From: Symbiodinium natans
Lineage: Eukaryota; Sar; Dinophyceae; Suessiales; Symbiodiniaceae
Length of the DNA: 64,000 nucleotides
NCBI GenBank assembly: GCA_905221605.1
Contig: CAJNDS010002408.1
Span: 282,501-346,500 of the forward strand
Reading direction: 5' to 3'
Each line of letters begins with the position of its first letter. Within the stretch, counting starts at the first letter, position 1. The notes under the pieces were generated by a model. The model was not told where the DNA came from, did not search any database, and saw only the letters and a program-made list of their open reading frames with translations. Shown here one piece after another: positions 21,865 to 32,340 of this stretch. A program made the translations under genes and the position numbers.

Positions 21865-23410
21865 ATGAGTGACGCGAAGGAAACCCCTGTTTCCAAGTGA
21901 TGGTCCAGGAATTACGTGAGATTCTGGACACGCCTCGAAGCGAACGACAGGAAGCCGTGGAAGACGAACAAGATTCTCCAGGAAACGAACGAGAGCATGT
22001 CGCGTTTGGCAGCAGAAAGTCAAAGGACCCAGAAGCTCATGGTCGTCTCCAAGAAGGAAACAGAAAGCGTCAGGAACCTCGTGGAAGAGATGAAGACAAA
22101 GGAAGAAGAGTCCAAAGACGAGTTGAAGAGATCGTCAAGAAACTCCAGGAACGCATGGAAAGCCTTGAAGATTTTGTGAAGTCAAGAAGAAGACGAGGAC
22201 GGCAACGCAGAGAAGGAAAGAAAGGACAGAGAAGCAGAACTTCGTCGTGAAGGGCGTCTTCAGGAAACTACATCGTGGACTACGTCGCCTACAAGTTCGA
22301 GAGAAGGGAAGGAGAATGAAGAAGAAGCTACATCTACAAGTTCGAAAGAGAAGCAGGAGAAGGAAGATCGAACGAGGCTACATCGTGGACTACCTCATCT
22401 ACCAGTTCGAATGAAAAGAAGGAGAAGGAAGGAGAAGAAAGAACATCGCCGAGAAGAAAGAACATCGCCGAGAAGATCAAGAAGGTCAACGAGGAGATCC
22501 AAAGGAAAGCAAGTGAAGCAAAGGAAAAGGAAAGCAACTTCGAGTACCCGCGCGATTTTTCGTCCGAGTGGAAGTTCTACATCGAGAATGGCTCGATTTG
22601 GAGGCAGCGCTACGTGACGCAGGAAAAGATTTGGTGCGACCACGACTACGCCTACGCCTACAAGCGCGAGAAAGGAACAGGAAAAGGAAAGAAGAAGAAA
22701 GGCCATGGAGGAGACAAGAAAGGAAGCACGAGCACAGGATCAGGAAGCCAGCAGCCCGTCTCAAGGGAGCAAGAGGAAGAGCTGAGGGAAAGGTTGAGGA
22801 AGACTGTGGAAGCAGCAGCAGAAGAGAACGAGAGGAGAACTGAGGAGGAAAGAGCGCCCAAAGAAGAGGAAGCAAAGGCAGCAGCAGCAAAGGCAAAGGC
22901 AGCAAAGGAAGAACGAGAAGCAGTAGCCAAGCAAGCGCAGGAAACAAAGGAAGCAGGGGAAGCAGCCAAGGCGAAGGACGCAAAGGAAGCGAAGGCAGCA
23001 GCAGTGAGAGCAACGGGAGAAGAGGAAAGGAACAGGAAAGCCACAGCAGCCCATGCAGCAGCAGAAAAGGAAGCGCAGGCAAGGAAGGAGCTAGAGGAAG
23101 CAGTCCGAACTCCTCCGCCGTCTTCCAGTTCAAGGACAAGTTCTACCAGTGGAAGTGGAACAACGACACAATGTACTGGTACTTCTTCTTCGGCAGTGAA
23201 CCACCACACGGTCGATGGATCAAGCAGCATCGCGACAAGAACGGCGAGAAGATCTGTGACGAGCAGTTCAAGGAGATGGAGGAGTTGTACATGAAGGAGC
23301 AAGGAGAAGGCAAAGGAAAAGAGGAGCCGAAAGGAAAAGACAAAGGGCAGGAGAAAGGAAAAGAAGAAGGAACAGGAAGCAGCAGTAAGGACGTCGCCGA
23401 GGGCTTCTAA
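21865..23410 (+). pseudogene. Lys/Glu-rich coiled-coil gene, broken by stops and frameshifts
   Basis: ATG 21865 opens MSDAKETPVSK, then TGA at 21898, then a good coiled-coil stretch in the same frame (WKTNKILQETNESMSRLAAE; SVRNLVEEMKTKEEESKDEL). Two compensating shifts around 22130-22180 would restore IVKKLQERMESLEDFVKS. Next come three TSWTTS-type repeats (22264-22410), a shift, and a long frame with NFEYPRDFSSEWKFYIENGS and KRE/KAAA coiled coil (22410-23100). Another shift then gives FYQWKWNNDTMYWYFFFG and IKQHRDKNGEKICDEQF, ending in a Lys/Glu tail at TAA 23408. The two tryptophan-rich segments may be a repeated small domain. Function is unknown. Several small indels plus two TGAs point to a pseudogene. 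Unrecognised introns could explain some of the shifts. Confidence 0.5.
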
Positions 23411-23829
23411 GAGATCACAAAGTTTTCGTGGAAAAGGAAAGAAGAAAAGAAGAAGAGTGAGGATGAAAAGCCAAAGGAAAGTGAGCTTGGCAGAGTAAGC
23501 AGAAAGGATGGTGTATCCGTCCTAGCTCTAGGAGCACTTTTGTTTTGCAGATTCAGGATGATGATCCAAGTAAGAAGAGAGAGTTTGTTTTTGTACAGGA
23601 ACAGCAGACTTTTTTGTTTGCAAGCGGACTTGAAATAGTCTGCGTTGAGGAAAGAGTTTCAACACATAGTTTGCAGTGCGTGTTAATGCTCAGGAACAGC
23701 CTTGAAACATCTGTGATGTCTAGGCTCAGAGACCCGGACACAGCCGAGCGGTCACAGGAAGTGAGCCGCCGTTCTTTAGTTTAGGACCCCCTAGTGAAGC
23801 CCGTTCTTTAACAGCTTTCCACATTTTGT

Positions 23830-24420
23830 TTAGGCTTTAGGGTTTGCCCACCCAACGTTTTCTTTTGGGTTTTAGGGCTTGCCCACCCATCATTTTTTTT
23901 ACGGTTACATCTTTTGGAATTTAGGGTCTGCCCACCCAACATCTTCAGGGTTCAGGGTTTGGGTTTGCCCGCCCAACATCTTAGGGGCTTGCCCGCCCAA
24001 CATCTTTTTTTCCGTTTTGGGCAGCATTTTCTTTGAGGGTTTAGGGCTTGCCCGCCCAGAATCTTCTTTTCTAAATTTAGGGTTTGCCCCCCCAACAGCC
24101 CGAAATTTTCTTTTAGGTTAGGGTTTGCCCACCCCAAATTTTTGTTTGAAGTTTAGGGTTTGCCTGCCCAAAATCTTCTTTTAGGTTCAGGGTTTTCCTA
24201 CCCAACATCTTCTGTTAGGATTTGTGCTTGCCCACCCAGAATCTTCTGTTAGGTTTTGGGGTTTGTCCACCCAACATGTTCTTGCAGGATTTAGAGTTTG
24301 CCCGCCCAACATCTGTCAGAGTTTAGGGTCTGCCCACCCAACATCTTCAGGGTTTCAGGTCCACAGTTTGCCCACCCAACATCTTTTGTTAGGGTTTCGG
24401 GTTTTGCCACAAAATTCAGC
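23830..24420. repeat. Minisatellite combining TTTAGGG with a GCCCACCCAACATCTTC core
   Basis: About 15 irregular units of 30-50 bp each hold a TTTAGGG or TTAGGGT word, then TTTGCCCACCCAACATCTTC with small variants, then a T-rich spacer. TTTAGGG is the plant-type telomere repeat, also used by dinoflagellates. Between the broken coiled-coil gene and this array (23411-23830) no gene is seen. Confidence 0.85.
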
Positions 24421-24545
24421 GCAACCCCGCGCGGAGTGGGGCCGCGACCCACGGCCCGTGGGCCGCGGCCGACGCTGCGAAATCCCGTGGACCGCGGCCC
24501 GGCGGCCCGCGTCCCAGCGGCCTTGCGGCCCGCGGCCCGAGGTGC
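24420..24545. repeat. GC-rich block of CCGCGGCCCG words
   Basis: About 125 bp are almost only G and C, built of GCGGCCCGCGG-like words with local dyads. It directly abuts the telomere-like minisatellite. From 24545 to 25230 I see no gene. Confidence 0.7.
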
Positions 24546-25234
24546 CAGTTTGTCTCGAATGTTTTGTTGTGTTTTTTGAGAAAGCCACAGGACAGGCGTG
24601 ACGTGCTCGGGACAAATGCTTGGTTCCACCGCGAAACCGTGAACAGTTGCATTGGTGGAGCGCGATGGTACCAAAAACCCCGAAGCAAAAGACACAATGC
24701 AAATTGAATGCCAACATTGGACAGCACTGTCGTTTGGAAGTTGGAGGAATGTCCGGTGCTCATGTGTGCAGTATCAGCCTCAGGCAAGTCAATTGAGAAG
24801 CGGTTTTGGCGGGTCGGTCGGGAGGCGGACACCAGAGCGGCAACAAACAGCAGACGTCATTTTTCAAATGAAGGATACGTTTTTTAAAGATCCGACACCT
24901 CAAAGAGCCCAAAATCCTTGCGTTGCGTTGGTTCAAGGGAGCCTTCTTTCGTGAACTGAGCTCTCGCTGAAGGTGCCTCACTTCGCATTCAGTCAAAGGT
25001 GAGACGTTTTCGGCATGTGCAGCTGCTTATGACTTTGTACATTGCGCCAGTTCACCCCCAACCTGGAAACTCGACGATTGAACCCTTAAGGGAAACCCTC
25101 GGGGGAACCTCAAAGCAACCCAGTCCCAACCAGGCTTGGGCGCAAGTTCGCCGACATGAACTCCGAAGGTCTTCTCAGCCCGCAAAGCGGCGTGCCGAGT
25201 CTGAATTTCGGAGTTTAGGGACCCTGACCCCGGC

Positions 25235-25330
25235 ACCCCGCACCCTGAACCCTAAACCATAAACCCGAAATCCTAAACCCTAAGGCCTACATTCTAAACC
25301 TTACACCCGAACCCCCCCCCCCCAACGCAA
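25235..25330. repeat. Degenerate interstitial telomere-like repeats (CCCTAAA)
   Basis: ACCCTAAACC, CCTAAACCCTAAGG and further decayed copies run to a poly-C stretch at about 25310. Orientation is opposite to the TTTAGGG units at 23.8-24.4 kb. Weaker copies continue to about 25480. No gene is seen from 25330 to 25912. Confidence 0.7.
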
Positions 25331-25912
25331 CAGCCGACACCCCGATGCTTGTTCCAGCTTAAACCTCAAAATGCAAGAGCCCAAAAATTCGGAAACATAG
25401 AATAACATCCCAAAACCCAAAACCTTGAGCCCGAAAGACGTGTAGAACCCTTATACAACCCTTTTCAGTCATCTATAAACCCCAAACCTCGAAGACCGAA
25501 AGCTTTCAGCGTAAGTCCTTCGAAGCCACCGTAGGTTCGCGCAAGAAGCCGGCTTCTGTCCCTCGCCAAAACGGCAGAGAAGAAGATGCTGGGTTTTCGT
25601 TGAGCAATCCTGTTTGAGGTACCATGACATTAAGCTACCATAACTGTGGGGAAGAGAGCATACAGAAGTATGCATATTTATGAATATTTGTAGTCCATCT
25701 AAAGAGACATTTTTGTGCACATAATGTACACATCAGGAGCAAGAGCAGGGCAGGGGCTGGGCTAAGCACAGGCAACAAGCACGGGCAACTTGAGCCTTAG
25801 TTCCCTGACTGGAACCCAGAGATTGTGAAGCCCCGGACTCAAGGAATATACCCTGTTTTTAAGGGGCATCTGCTTTTTTTTAGAGGTATATTGGAGTTTC
25901 TGGGAGCCCAGG

Positions 25913-27778
25913 ATGTGCCAGCAGACCTTCGCCGTGCTGTGTGTTGACGAGGGCAGTTGGCCGAATGAAATCATGAGCGTCGACACGGGGGCAGGATGCA
26001 AGTTAATGTCCAGGTGCAAAGGGCTCACTCGAGCATGCTTGATGGCCGAACACCTGGATGCGGAAGTCTTGCAATCGATCCGTGACTGCTTTGATCGCCT
26101 CGTGGCTTTCGTGGAATGCATGGACCGCATCACCGGGGTGACAGCAGACCTGGGTAACTTGTGGCTCAAGCACCACTCCGCCGTCCGGAGCATCATCACC
26201 GAGCGGCCTGTTTATCTGACACCAATCATCCAGCTGCCCATGATCTCCGCGGCCTTCAAAAGTTGTGAGCAGGTCTTGCTGGTAACTTGGGGCTCCCAAG
26301 AAGAGGTGGTAGCTATGAAGAAAAGCTTTATCGAAGACTGCAACATCAAGATGGACTTGGACCGCCTGGATATTCTGGGCGTGGATGCTTCTCAGGACTC
26401 TCGCTGGTCCCGGTACCTGAACTTCGACACGAAACCGGAAGAGGACTCGGCGCTTGGCTCATGCCTGCTTAAGATGGTCCAGGAACGCATCGCGGAGGTG
26501 AACGTAGAAGGGAAGAAGGACATGCTGATCAAAAGCCTCATCATGACGACCCGGCTCAGCATGTTCAGCAACCTCCTAAGGCAAGGAACAGGTCTTCCGG
26601 TTTTCAACGAGCTCACGATGCTGGATCTGTTTGCTTCGGCATCGGCTCTGAGCCATTACAACGACGCCAAAGTCTTGTGTCGTTTAGAGGAGAAACTCGG
26701 ACGGTCACCACGATCGTCACCCAGACGCCCCTCAGCCTCATCGCCTTCCGGGTCTCCTGCGGCCTGCAAGCTGGGTCTCATCCAGTTGGAGTATGACTAT
26801 CCTCCAGCTTTCGGAGACATCGACCACCCAGGCACTTTTGGCTTCAAGACGTGCCCGCGTGTGGTGAAAGGGCTAACTTTCGAGAAAGCCCAGGAAGGAT
26901 GCTTCGATCAGGAGATCCTTCAGTAAACTCCAAAGGCTTGAAACCCCAATGGTTCGGGTTTTGCAGGCCACAAGCCAATGTAAGTGTAGGTTTGGCAAGC
27001 CCTAAACCACAGCAATTAGGGTATGTTTAGCACTAAACCCTTAAACCCAAAGACCTGAGCCTTCATCCCGACTTGAGCTCTTTTGCAGGATATTCTTGAG
27101 AACATGACTTCCGAGATCAGGAAGCTCGAGGAGGAGGGCGTTGTTGGCATCACCGGCAACTGCGGCTTCATGATGCACTACCAGTGCTTTGCACGCTACG
27201 TGTCTCAGGTTCCCGTCTTTATGAGTGCGCTGATCCAGGCAGCAACGATGGCTGCCGCCATGGAGCCAGCAGAAAGAGTGCTGATCCTCACTGCCAATGC
27301 CGCTACCTTGCAGCCTGGCAAGGACCGGCTGCTCTTGGAGAGTGGCATTCAGGTGACGAACTCGGAGAAATTTGTCATTCGAGGCTGCGAGAATCTTCCC
27401 GGCTTCGAGGCAGTTGCCAATGCAGAGAGAGTGGACACCATCCGTGTTCAGAACGCAATCAGTGCTTACGTCCTAGAGATCATCAAAGAAGAGGGCACCA
27501 GGGAAGGCCACGGTGCCATCAAGATGGTCTTGTTGGAATGTACAGAGCTTCCGCACTACGCCGATGAGCTCAGGCGCATCACCGGCTTGCCCGTCTTCGA
27601 TGCCGTGACCTGTGTGAACTACTTCTTCCACTCGACGGCGGCGCAGAACTGGAACACGGAGACCTTCACTCCGCACAACATGTCCTCCGGTAGATGCAAT
27701 TTTTTGGGACATTCTTTCTGTTTTCGCACGTTTTCGCGCTTATTGGGCTTTAAAAAGAGGATCGTGTTCAAGTTTTGA
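25913..27778 (+). CDS. Asp/Glu-racemase-like protein with two fused domains
   Basis: Exon 1 is 25913-26923; exon 2 begins at 27089 and is open to 27778. Exon 1 holds a first domain (about residues 8-255), a Ser/Pro/Arg linker (SPRRPSASSPSGSPAACK), and the start of domain 2 (GLIQLEYDYPPAFGDIDHPG). Exon 2 completes domain 2. Domain 2 carries both cysteine motifs of the aspartate/glutamate racemase superfamily: GNCGF (Cys codon 27161-27163) and LLECTELP (Cys codon 27539-27541), followed by ITGLPVFDAVT. These enzymes use two cysteines as acid/base pair. In domain 1 the equivalent positions read ADLGN and MTTRL, so both cysteines are missing although GTGLPVF is kept. Domain 1 therefore looks non-catalytic. 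Alignment of the two halves makes 25913 a plausible true start. Residues after about 27690 do not match the family, and GGTAGATG there could be a donor site. Substrate unknown. Confidence 0.72.
26924..27088 (+). other. Intron with non-canonical boundaries in the racemase-like gene
   Basis: Protein alignment with domain 1 fixes the junction as ...CTTCAG then GATATTC.... The intron is therefore TAAACT...TTTTGCAG (TA-AG), or GTAAACT...TTTGCA (GT-CA) if shifted one base. CAG is present at both edges. A GT-AG reading would put exon 2 out of frame. The intron also holds telomere-like words (CCCTAAACC, TTAGGG). Confidence 0.55.
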
Positions 27779-28220
27779 GGGCCAACCTAGGTCCTTTTGG
27801 ACATCCCACTTTGACGAGGAGGGTCGGGCCCGGGCTGGGCAATGCAGCGGCGACAGCTGCAGCTGAGGGGGTTCTCGTGTGGTTGGACACCGAGCTAAGA
27901 AGCCAGAATTAGCAATTAGCATCTTCATAGGTGACCTTGGTCAAAGACCAGGGGTTTGCAGTTGCCTGGTAGCTGGTGCGCAGATCCTGTATCAGGCTAT
28001 AATTATCAGGCTGAGTGGTGCAACCGTTCCTCGATGGATTGCAAAGCTCGTTGCTTTCTCGCGGGAACATCCACCCCCCAAAACGAAACGTTGTCGCGGC
28101 TTGCAACCGGAAGGACAGAAATGGGGCGCAGCTTCGGCCGTTTTTTTGGTGCTCTGTTGAGAACTGTCGCTGCCGCTGCCACTGCCATTACCACGAAAAC
28201 CCATGGATCCAGAAGTTAAA
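27779..28220. other. No gene seen
   Basis: Downstream of the racemase-like frame there are only short frames without recognisable content. Confidence 0.4.
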
Positions 28221-28224
28221 AAAC

Positions 28225-29216
28225 ATTAAATCCTGATTTAATTGTTGTGTTTGGGTTGGGTTTTGACCTACCTCGACATACCTTGTCCCTACAAAAACAC
28301 AATTAAATCGTGATTTAATTGTGTTTCTTTGCGTTTGACTGGAAGACAATTAAATCGTGATTTAATGGTATAGCAAAGACTTGTGCTAATTGGTACCTGT
28401 TTGCACCATTAAATCGTGATTTAATTGTGTTTCTTTGCGTTTGACTGGAAGACAATTAAATCGTGATTTAATGGTATAGCAAAGACTTGTGCTAATTGGT
28501 ACCTGTTTGCACCATTAAATCATGATTTAATTGTACTATTATTACTATTATTACTATTAGTCTTATTATTCCTATTACTATGAGTCTTACTATTATTATT
28601 ATTATTTTGACTACTAGTCTTAATATTACTATTAGTATTACCATTACTATTCTTATTCTTCTTCTTATTAGTATTTTCTTATTATTATTCTTCTTCTTAT
28701 TGTTACTACTATTATTATTATTACTACTATTATTATTATTCTTATTCTTATCATTATTATTATTATTACTATTACTATTTCTATTACTATTACCATTATT
28801 CTTCTTCTTATTGTTTCTACTATTATTATTATCCTTATTATTATTCCTATTATTATCATTGTTACTATTACTATTATTATTAAAATCATGATTATTATTA
28901 CTATTACTATTATTATTATTACTATTATTATTACGATTATTATTATTACTATTACTTTAGGGGGAACAATTAAATCGTGATTTAATTGTTGAAAGGTAGG
29001 GGGGAACAATTAAATCCTGATTTAATTGTTCTGCGGGTTGGGGTCGTTTAGAAGAAACAATTAAATCCTGATTTAATTGTTTTCCTTGAGCAGCTTGCCG
29101 GCATGGCATGCTACGTCGCGCGACGTTAACAGGCAATTAAATCGAGAGTTAATTGTGCTGGACCTAAGGGGCGTCGAGCCGGCCCGATGCCGGTCAATTA
29201 ACTTCAGAGTTAATTT
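28225..29216. repeat. Cluster of eleven 20-22 bp palindromes
   Basis: Near-perfect palindromes of the type AATTAAATCGTGATTTAATT occur at 28225-28244, 28300-28321, 28347-28368, 28407-28427, 28453-28474, 28513-28533, 28967-28988, 29007-29028 and 29058-29079. Two diverged copies lie at 29134-29155 and 29195-29216. The central dinucleotide varies (CG, CC, CA), while the arms are nearly invariant in nine copies. Flanks differ, except in a 106-bp tandem duplication (28321-28426 and 28427-28532). The pattern suggests a dispersed mobile palindrome or a binding site. Confidence 0.9.
28534..28958. repeat. ATT/ACT trinucleotide microsatellite
   Basis: About 425 bp of ATT, ACT and CTT triplets sit inside the palindrome cluster. 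The long Leu/Ile-rich open frames across it are repeat artefacts. Confidence 0.95.
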
Positions 29217-29242
29217 TCCTTAACTCTTGGATCCACTGTCTT

Positions 29243-29290
29243 CCCCATTACCACTACCAGCACCACTACCACTACCACTACCACCACCTA
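29243..29290. repeat. CCACTA hexanucleotide microsatellite
   Basis: Short run of ACCACT units; a related CCACTG/CCACTACC array lies at 42838-42996. From 29290 to 29740 I see no gene. Confidence 0.85.
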
Positions 29291-29739
29291 ACATCGTACA
29301 TGCAGAAGCAAGTTTGATGCCTCGGAACGGAATGTGTATGTTGTGGCTTTCAGTTGTGGCATTGCAGCTTCAGCAAAGAAAATCAAGCTTTATAGCAACC
29401 TTCTCGATTTCATCATGTTGTAAGTAGCGCAGTGGTTCAGCGTGATGTGTTTTGTTTGCAATTTTGGTTACTCAAAGAGTTGTGAGTACCGGCTTGAATA
29501 AGGTGTAAATGCCCACAGCCAGTGGGAGCTTGCGCTCCATAACAAATGCCATTGTTGAATGCAAGCGCTCGTCTGCTTGGGAGCAGGCTGGGCTGGCAAA
29601 CTCCACATGTCCAATTGCCCATTACATGTCCATGGGTCATGCTCTGAGGCATTGAAGGTTCTTGTGAATGTGAAGCAGGCGCCCTGTCACATGTGTTGCC
29701 GCTTGCATCCGAGTTATGAGGAAAATTGTGTTTGAGCAA

Positions 29740-29935
29740 TCATGCTTGTTCCGTTTTTTGGATGCTGTTGGCAGTGGTCCGGCCGAGCGATGCCCATATC
29801 CGAAAGGACTTGGAACCAGATGTGGTCTGCATCAATGCTGCTTTATCCTGTTGCAGCAGACGCGCTACAACAGGCACGGTTCCTCTGCAGTCTTCAGATG
29901 TGTTCCAGCGAAACAAAGTATGACAAGTTTACAAG
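29740..29935 (+). pseudogene. Pentatricopeptide-repeat-like fragment
   Basis: One frame gives LEPDVVCINAALSCCSR and the next gives DALQQARFLCSLQM. Together, across a one-base shift near 29860, they follow the dinoflagellate PPR pattern 'PDV.S.NAAISAC......QQAL.L...M'. PPR proteins bind RNA in organelles. The shift suggests decay. From 29935 to 31430 no gene is recognised. Confidence 0.4.
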
Positions 29936-31429
29936 CCGTTGGCGCATGCTTGGACATGCATTTTTGATGTGACATTGCTTCAGGGATGATGTCATGGTGT
30001 ATCGGTTTTTTTTGTTGGTCCATTCGAAGTTGTGCGGCAGGACGTGACGGAACTGAAGACAAGACTGACAATCTTTGGGCAGTGGCGGTAGATCTGCGCG
30101 AGCCTTTACAGGCTTAAATGCGGTGCAAGAAACAGCTGCAGCCTGGACGCAAGGTTCACGACTGTGTTCCGATGGTATGCGGCTGAGATGTGCTTTAAGC
30201 TTGTGCATTCGGCAAGTACACGGCAGAGTTTCACTTAGGAACCTGCAGCCTTCGGCGGTCTCATACAGAGCTGTGGCTGCATCCAGATCGGAATGGCATT
30301 CTGTGCGGCCCCTGTAAGGATGGACACTGTCAAACCTCTTGCTGATAGCTCGGCTGCTTGCTGTAAGGCACTTTGTGCTGTTCAGATCTTGGAAACAGCC
30401 GGAGTTGAGGCGCCGTTGTGGCATGTCAGGAAAAGAGCGGTACAACGTTCGGAGCTTTGTTATGAACAAGCCATGTGCACGCCAGGCCGATGGGAGGGCC
30501 TGTCATTTCCGGCATGTGTTGCAGCATGACTGGCATCAACGTAACAGGAATCCGTGTTGAGATTCGTTGGCTCAGCTTAACAACTCCAGAACACCTCCTC
30601 GTGTTCACGGTCGTGTAGTGACCAAGATTCGTGATGGAACCGCATGACGCTTTTGCAACCAGCCATCATGACAGAAACTCAGCCTGGGTTTGGGTATAGA
30701 TTTGCTTGCGAAACGCTCTGGACTTGAACGTGCTGGGTCTGACAGTGGGCCAGGCAACATTATCTTGGCAGCTTCTGCTAGATCGCGGATTCTTGTTTGC
30801 ATTTAGCAGTCCGTGTTAAGCTTCTCAAGCATGGCATTTGCGGCAAGAACGTTCTGATGGCCAAGGCGTTGGCTAACGGCAGCACTTTGCTTGACTGCCT
30901 GGAAGACATTGTTGCGGCCTGAGTCAGCAAAAGCGCTTAATCATACTTAATCGAGACAGATTCTAGATAAGCTGCTCACCCCAAAGCCGAAGCCGGTGTC
31001 CATCTTTGAATAGACAAGCTTTTAGTTATGGAGTATTGCTTTATCTTACCGTATGGAAGCAGCGGATTTCGGGGTTAGGGTTTTGGGTTGCCTTTTGCCA
31101 CATGTTTAAGGAGAAAAACGCCGCCCCATGCGCCCATCGATTCCTTTCTGTTCCCGTGTCCGGAAGAGCACTATCGTGGTCCTCGTCCCTTTCGACAAAA
31201 GCAATCTCGAAAACAGCAATCACTCGCCTGGCCCCCCCCCCCCCGTGCTCTTGCGGAGTAGCCTGGGTGTTCTCGAGAAATACCAATTCCCACCCTGTTC
31301 CCCTTACAAGAAGAATCGCACGTACCTTTTTCGGCGAAATAAGGAGAGGAGTTCGTCCAGATACGACAACTTACAATGAGTCTTGGACATGCTTAGGACA
31401 TGTTTATGAACGCAGATGACAATGTTGTG

Positions 31430-31700
31430 GGAAGCGGTGTGGTGTACACATGGAAGCGAGGCCCTGTTGGCTGGCAGCCTGTGGCAGCGAGCTTTGTTCC
31501 ATTTTTGCAGGACTCTTGTGCATGTTCAGATTCAGTTACGTTCAGACGTTCAGATATGTGATAACAGCTTTTCGGTTGCCATGTGTCAGGATGCGGGTCG
31601 ACAATGTTGAAGCCGATTCTATATCAGTCGGGACATGCCTTCGAGCTTTGGAGGAGCAAGTGCAGCGCCCGACGTGCCATTGAAACTCCTCCCGGCATGC
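31430..31700 (+). pseudogene. Pentatricopeptide-repeat-like fragments
   Basis: WQRALFHF, then LRSDVQICDNSFSVAM, then EADSISVGTCLRALEEQVQ in different frames resemble successive PPR units. The pieces could be exons (TTTTTGCAG precedes GACTC near 31510) or a decayed copy. No gene is recognised from 31700 to 33770. Confidence 0.35.
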
Positions 31701-32280
31701 TTCTGTTTTGCTTGTTCTTTAGTTCTGTCTGCTGCTTTCGCTTTACACCGCTGACAAGGAGGGTCTGTGCTGGTCTCGAGCTTCGCTTCTGCTTTGAGCT
31801 TAGTTGTGTGCCGGTCACTTGTACCAACTAGTTGGATATGGAGCAAGGTGCTTCGGTATGGTTTTATCGTAGAGAATCTACGACTGTGAAGTAGCAGTAA
31901 GCTCGCTGTTATCGAGGCCTTTGTTGTATGTGTTTTCGTTGAAGTGCTCTGATTTGCAAAAGATAGTTTTGGTCATGACTTGCATGATTGATGTTTGCGT
32001 GGACACAAATTATCGGAGCAGGTGCATGGCCCGATCCTTGCAGTTGTTCTTAGTTGGGGGCTCACTTGCTAGTATTTACAGTGTTGCTTTTTGTGTGAGA
32101 CCCTCTCCTGGTTATCCCCGAGCTGTTGGCTCAGTTCCCTCCTTGCCGTTCTTGGCTCGACACGAAGGGGCTGCATTTGCCCTGGCTGACCGTTGACCTG
32201 GCTTGCCTAGTTAGGATGGCCCGCCTAACGTTTTCTGTGTGCACTTGGCTGAGGCACTGCAACCCGCCGGCCGGTAGGGT

Positions 32281-32340
32281 AGTTCGCATGTTGTTGTTGG
32301 TTGTTGCTGATGCTGCTGTTGTTGTCGTTGTCGGATGCGG
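32281..32340. repeat. GTT/GCT-rich simple repeat
   Basis: GTTGTTGTTGGTTGTTGC and following GCTGCTGTTGTTGTCG units. Confidence 0.7.

Noticed and set aside
22486-23302. Minus-strand Leu/Ser-rich frames of 217 and 214 codons
   Set aside because: They are antisense shadows of the Lys/Glu-rich coding sequence on the plus strand.
28580-28891. Leu/Ile-rich 103-codon open frame and its antisense partner
   Set aside because: Both are translations of the ATT microsatellite.
28225-29216. CRISPR-like repeat array
   Set aside because: The repeated unit is a palindrome with irregular spacing and a duplicated 106-bp block, no cas genes are present, and the context is a eukaryotic nuclear genome.
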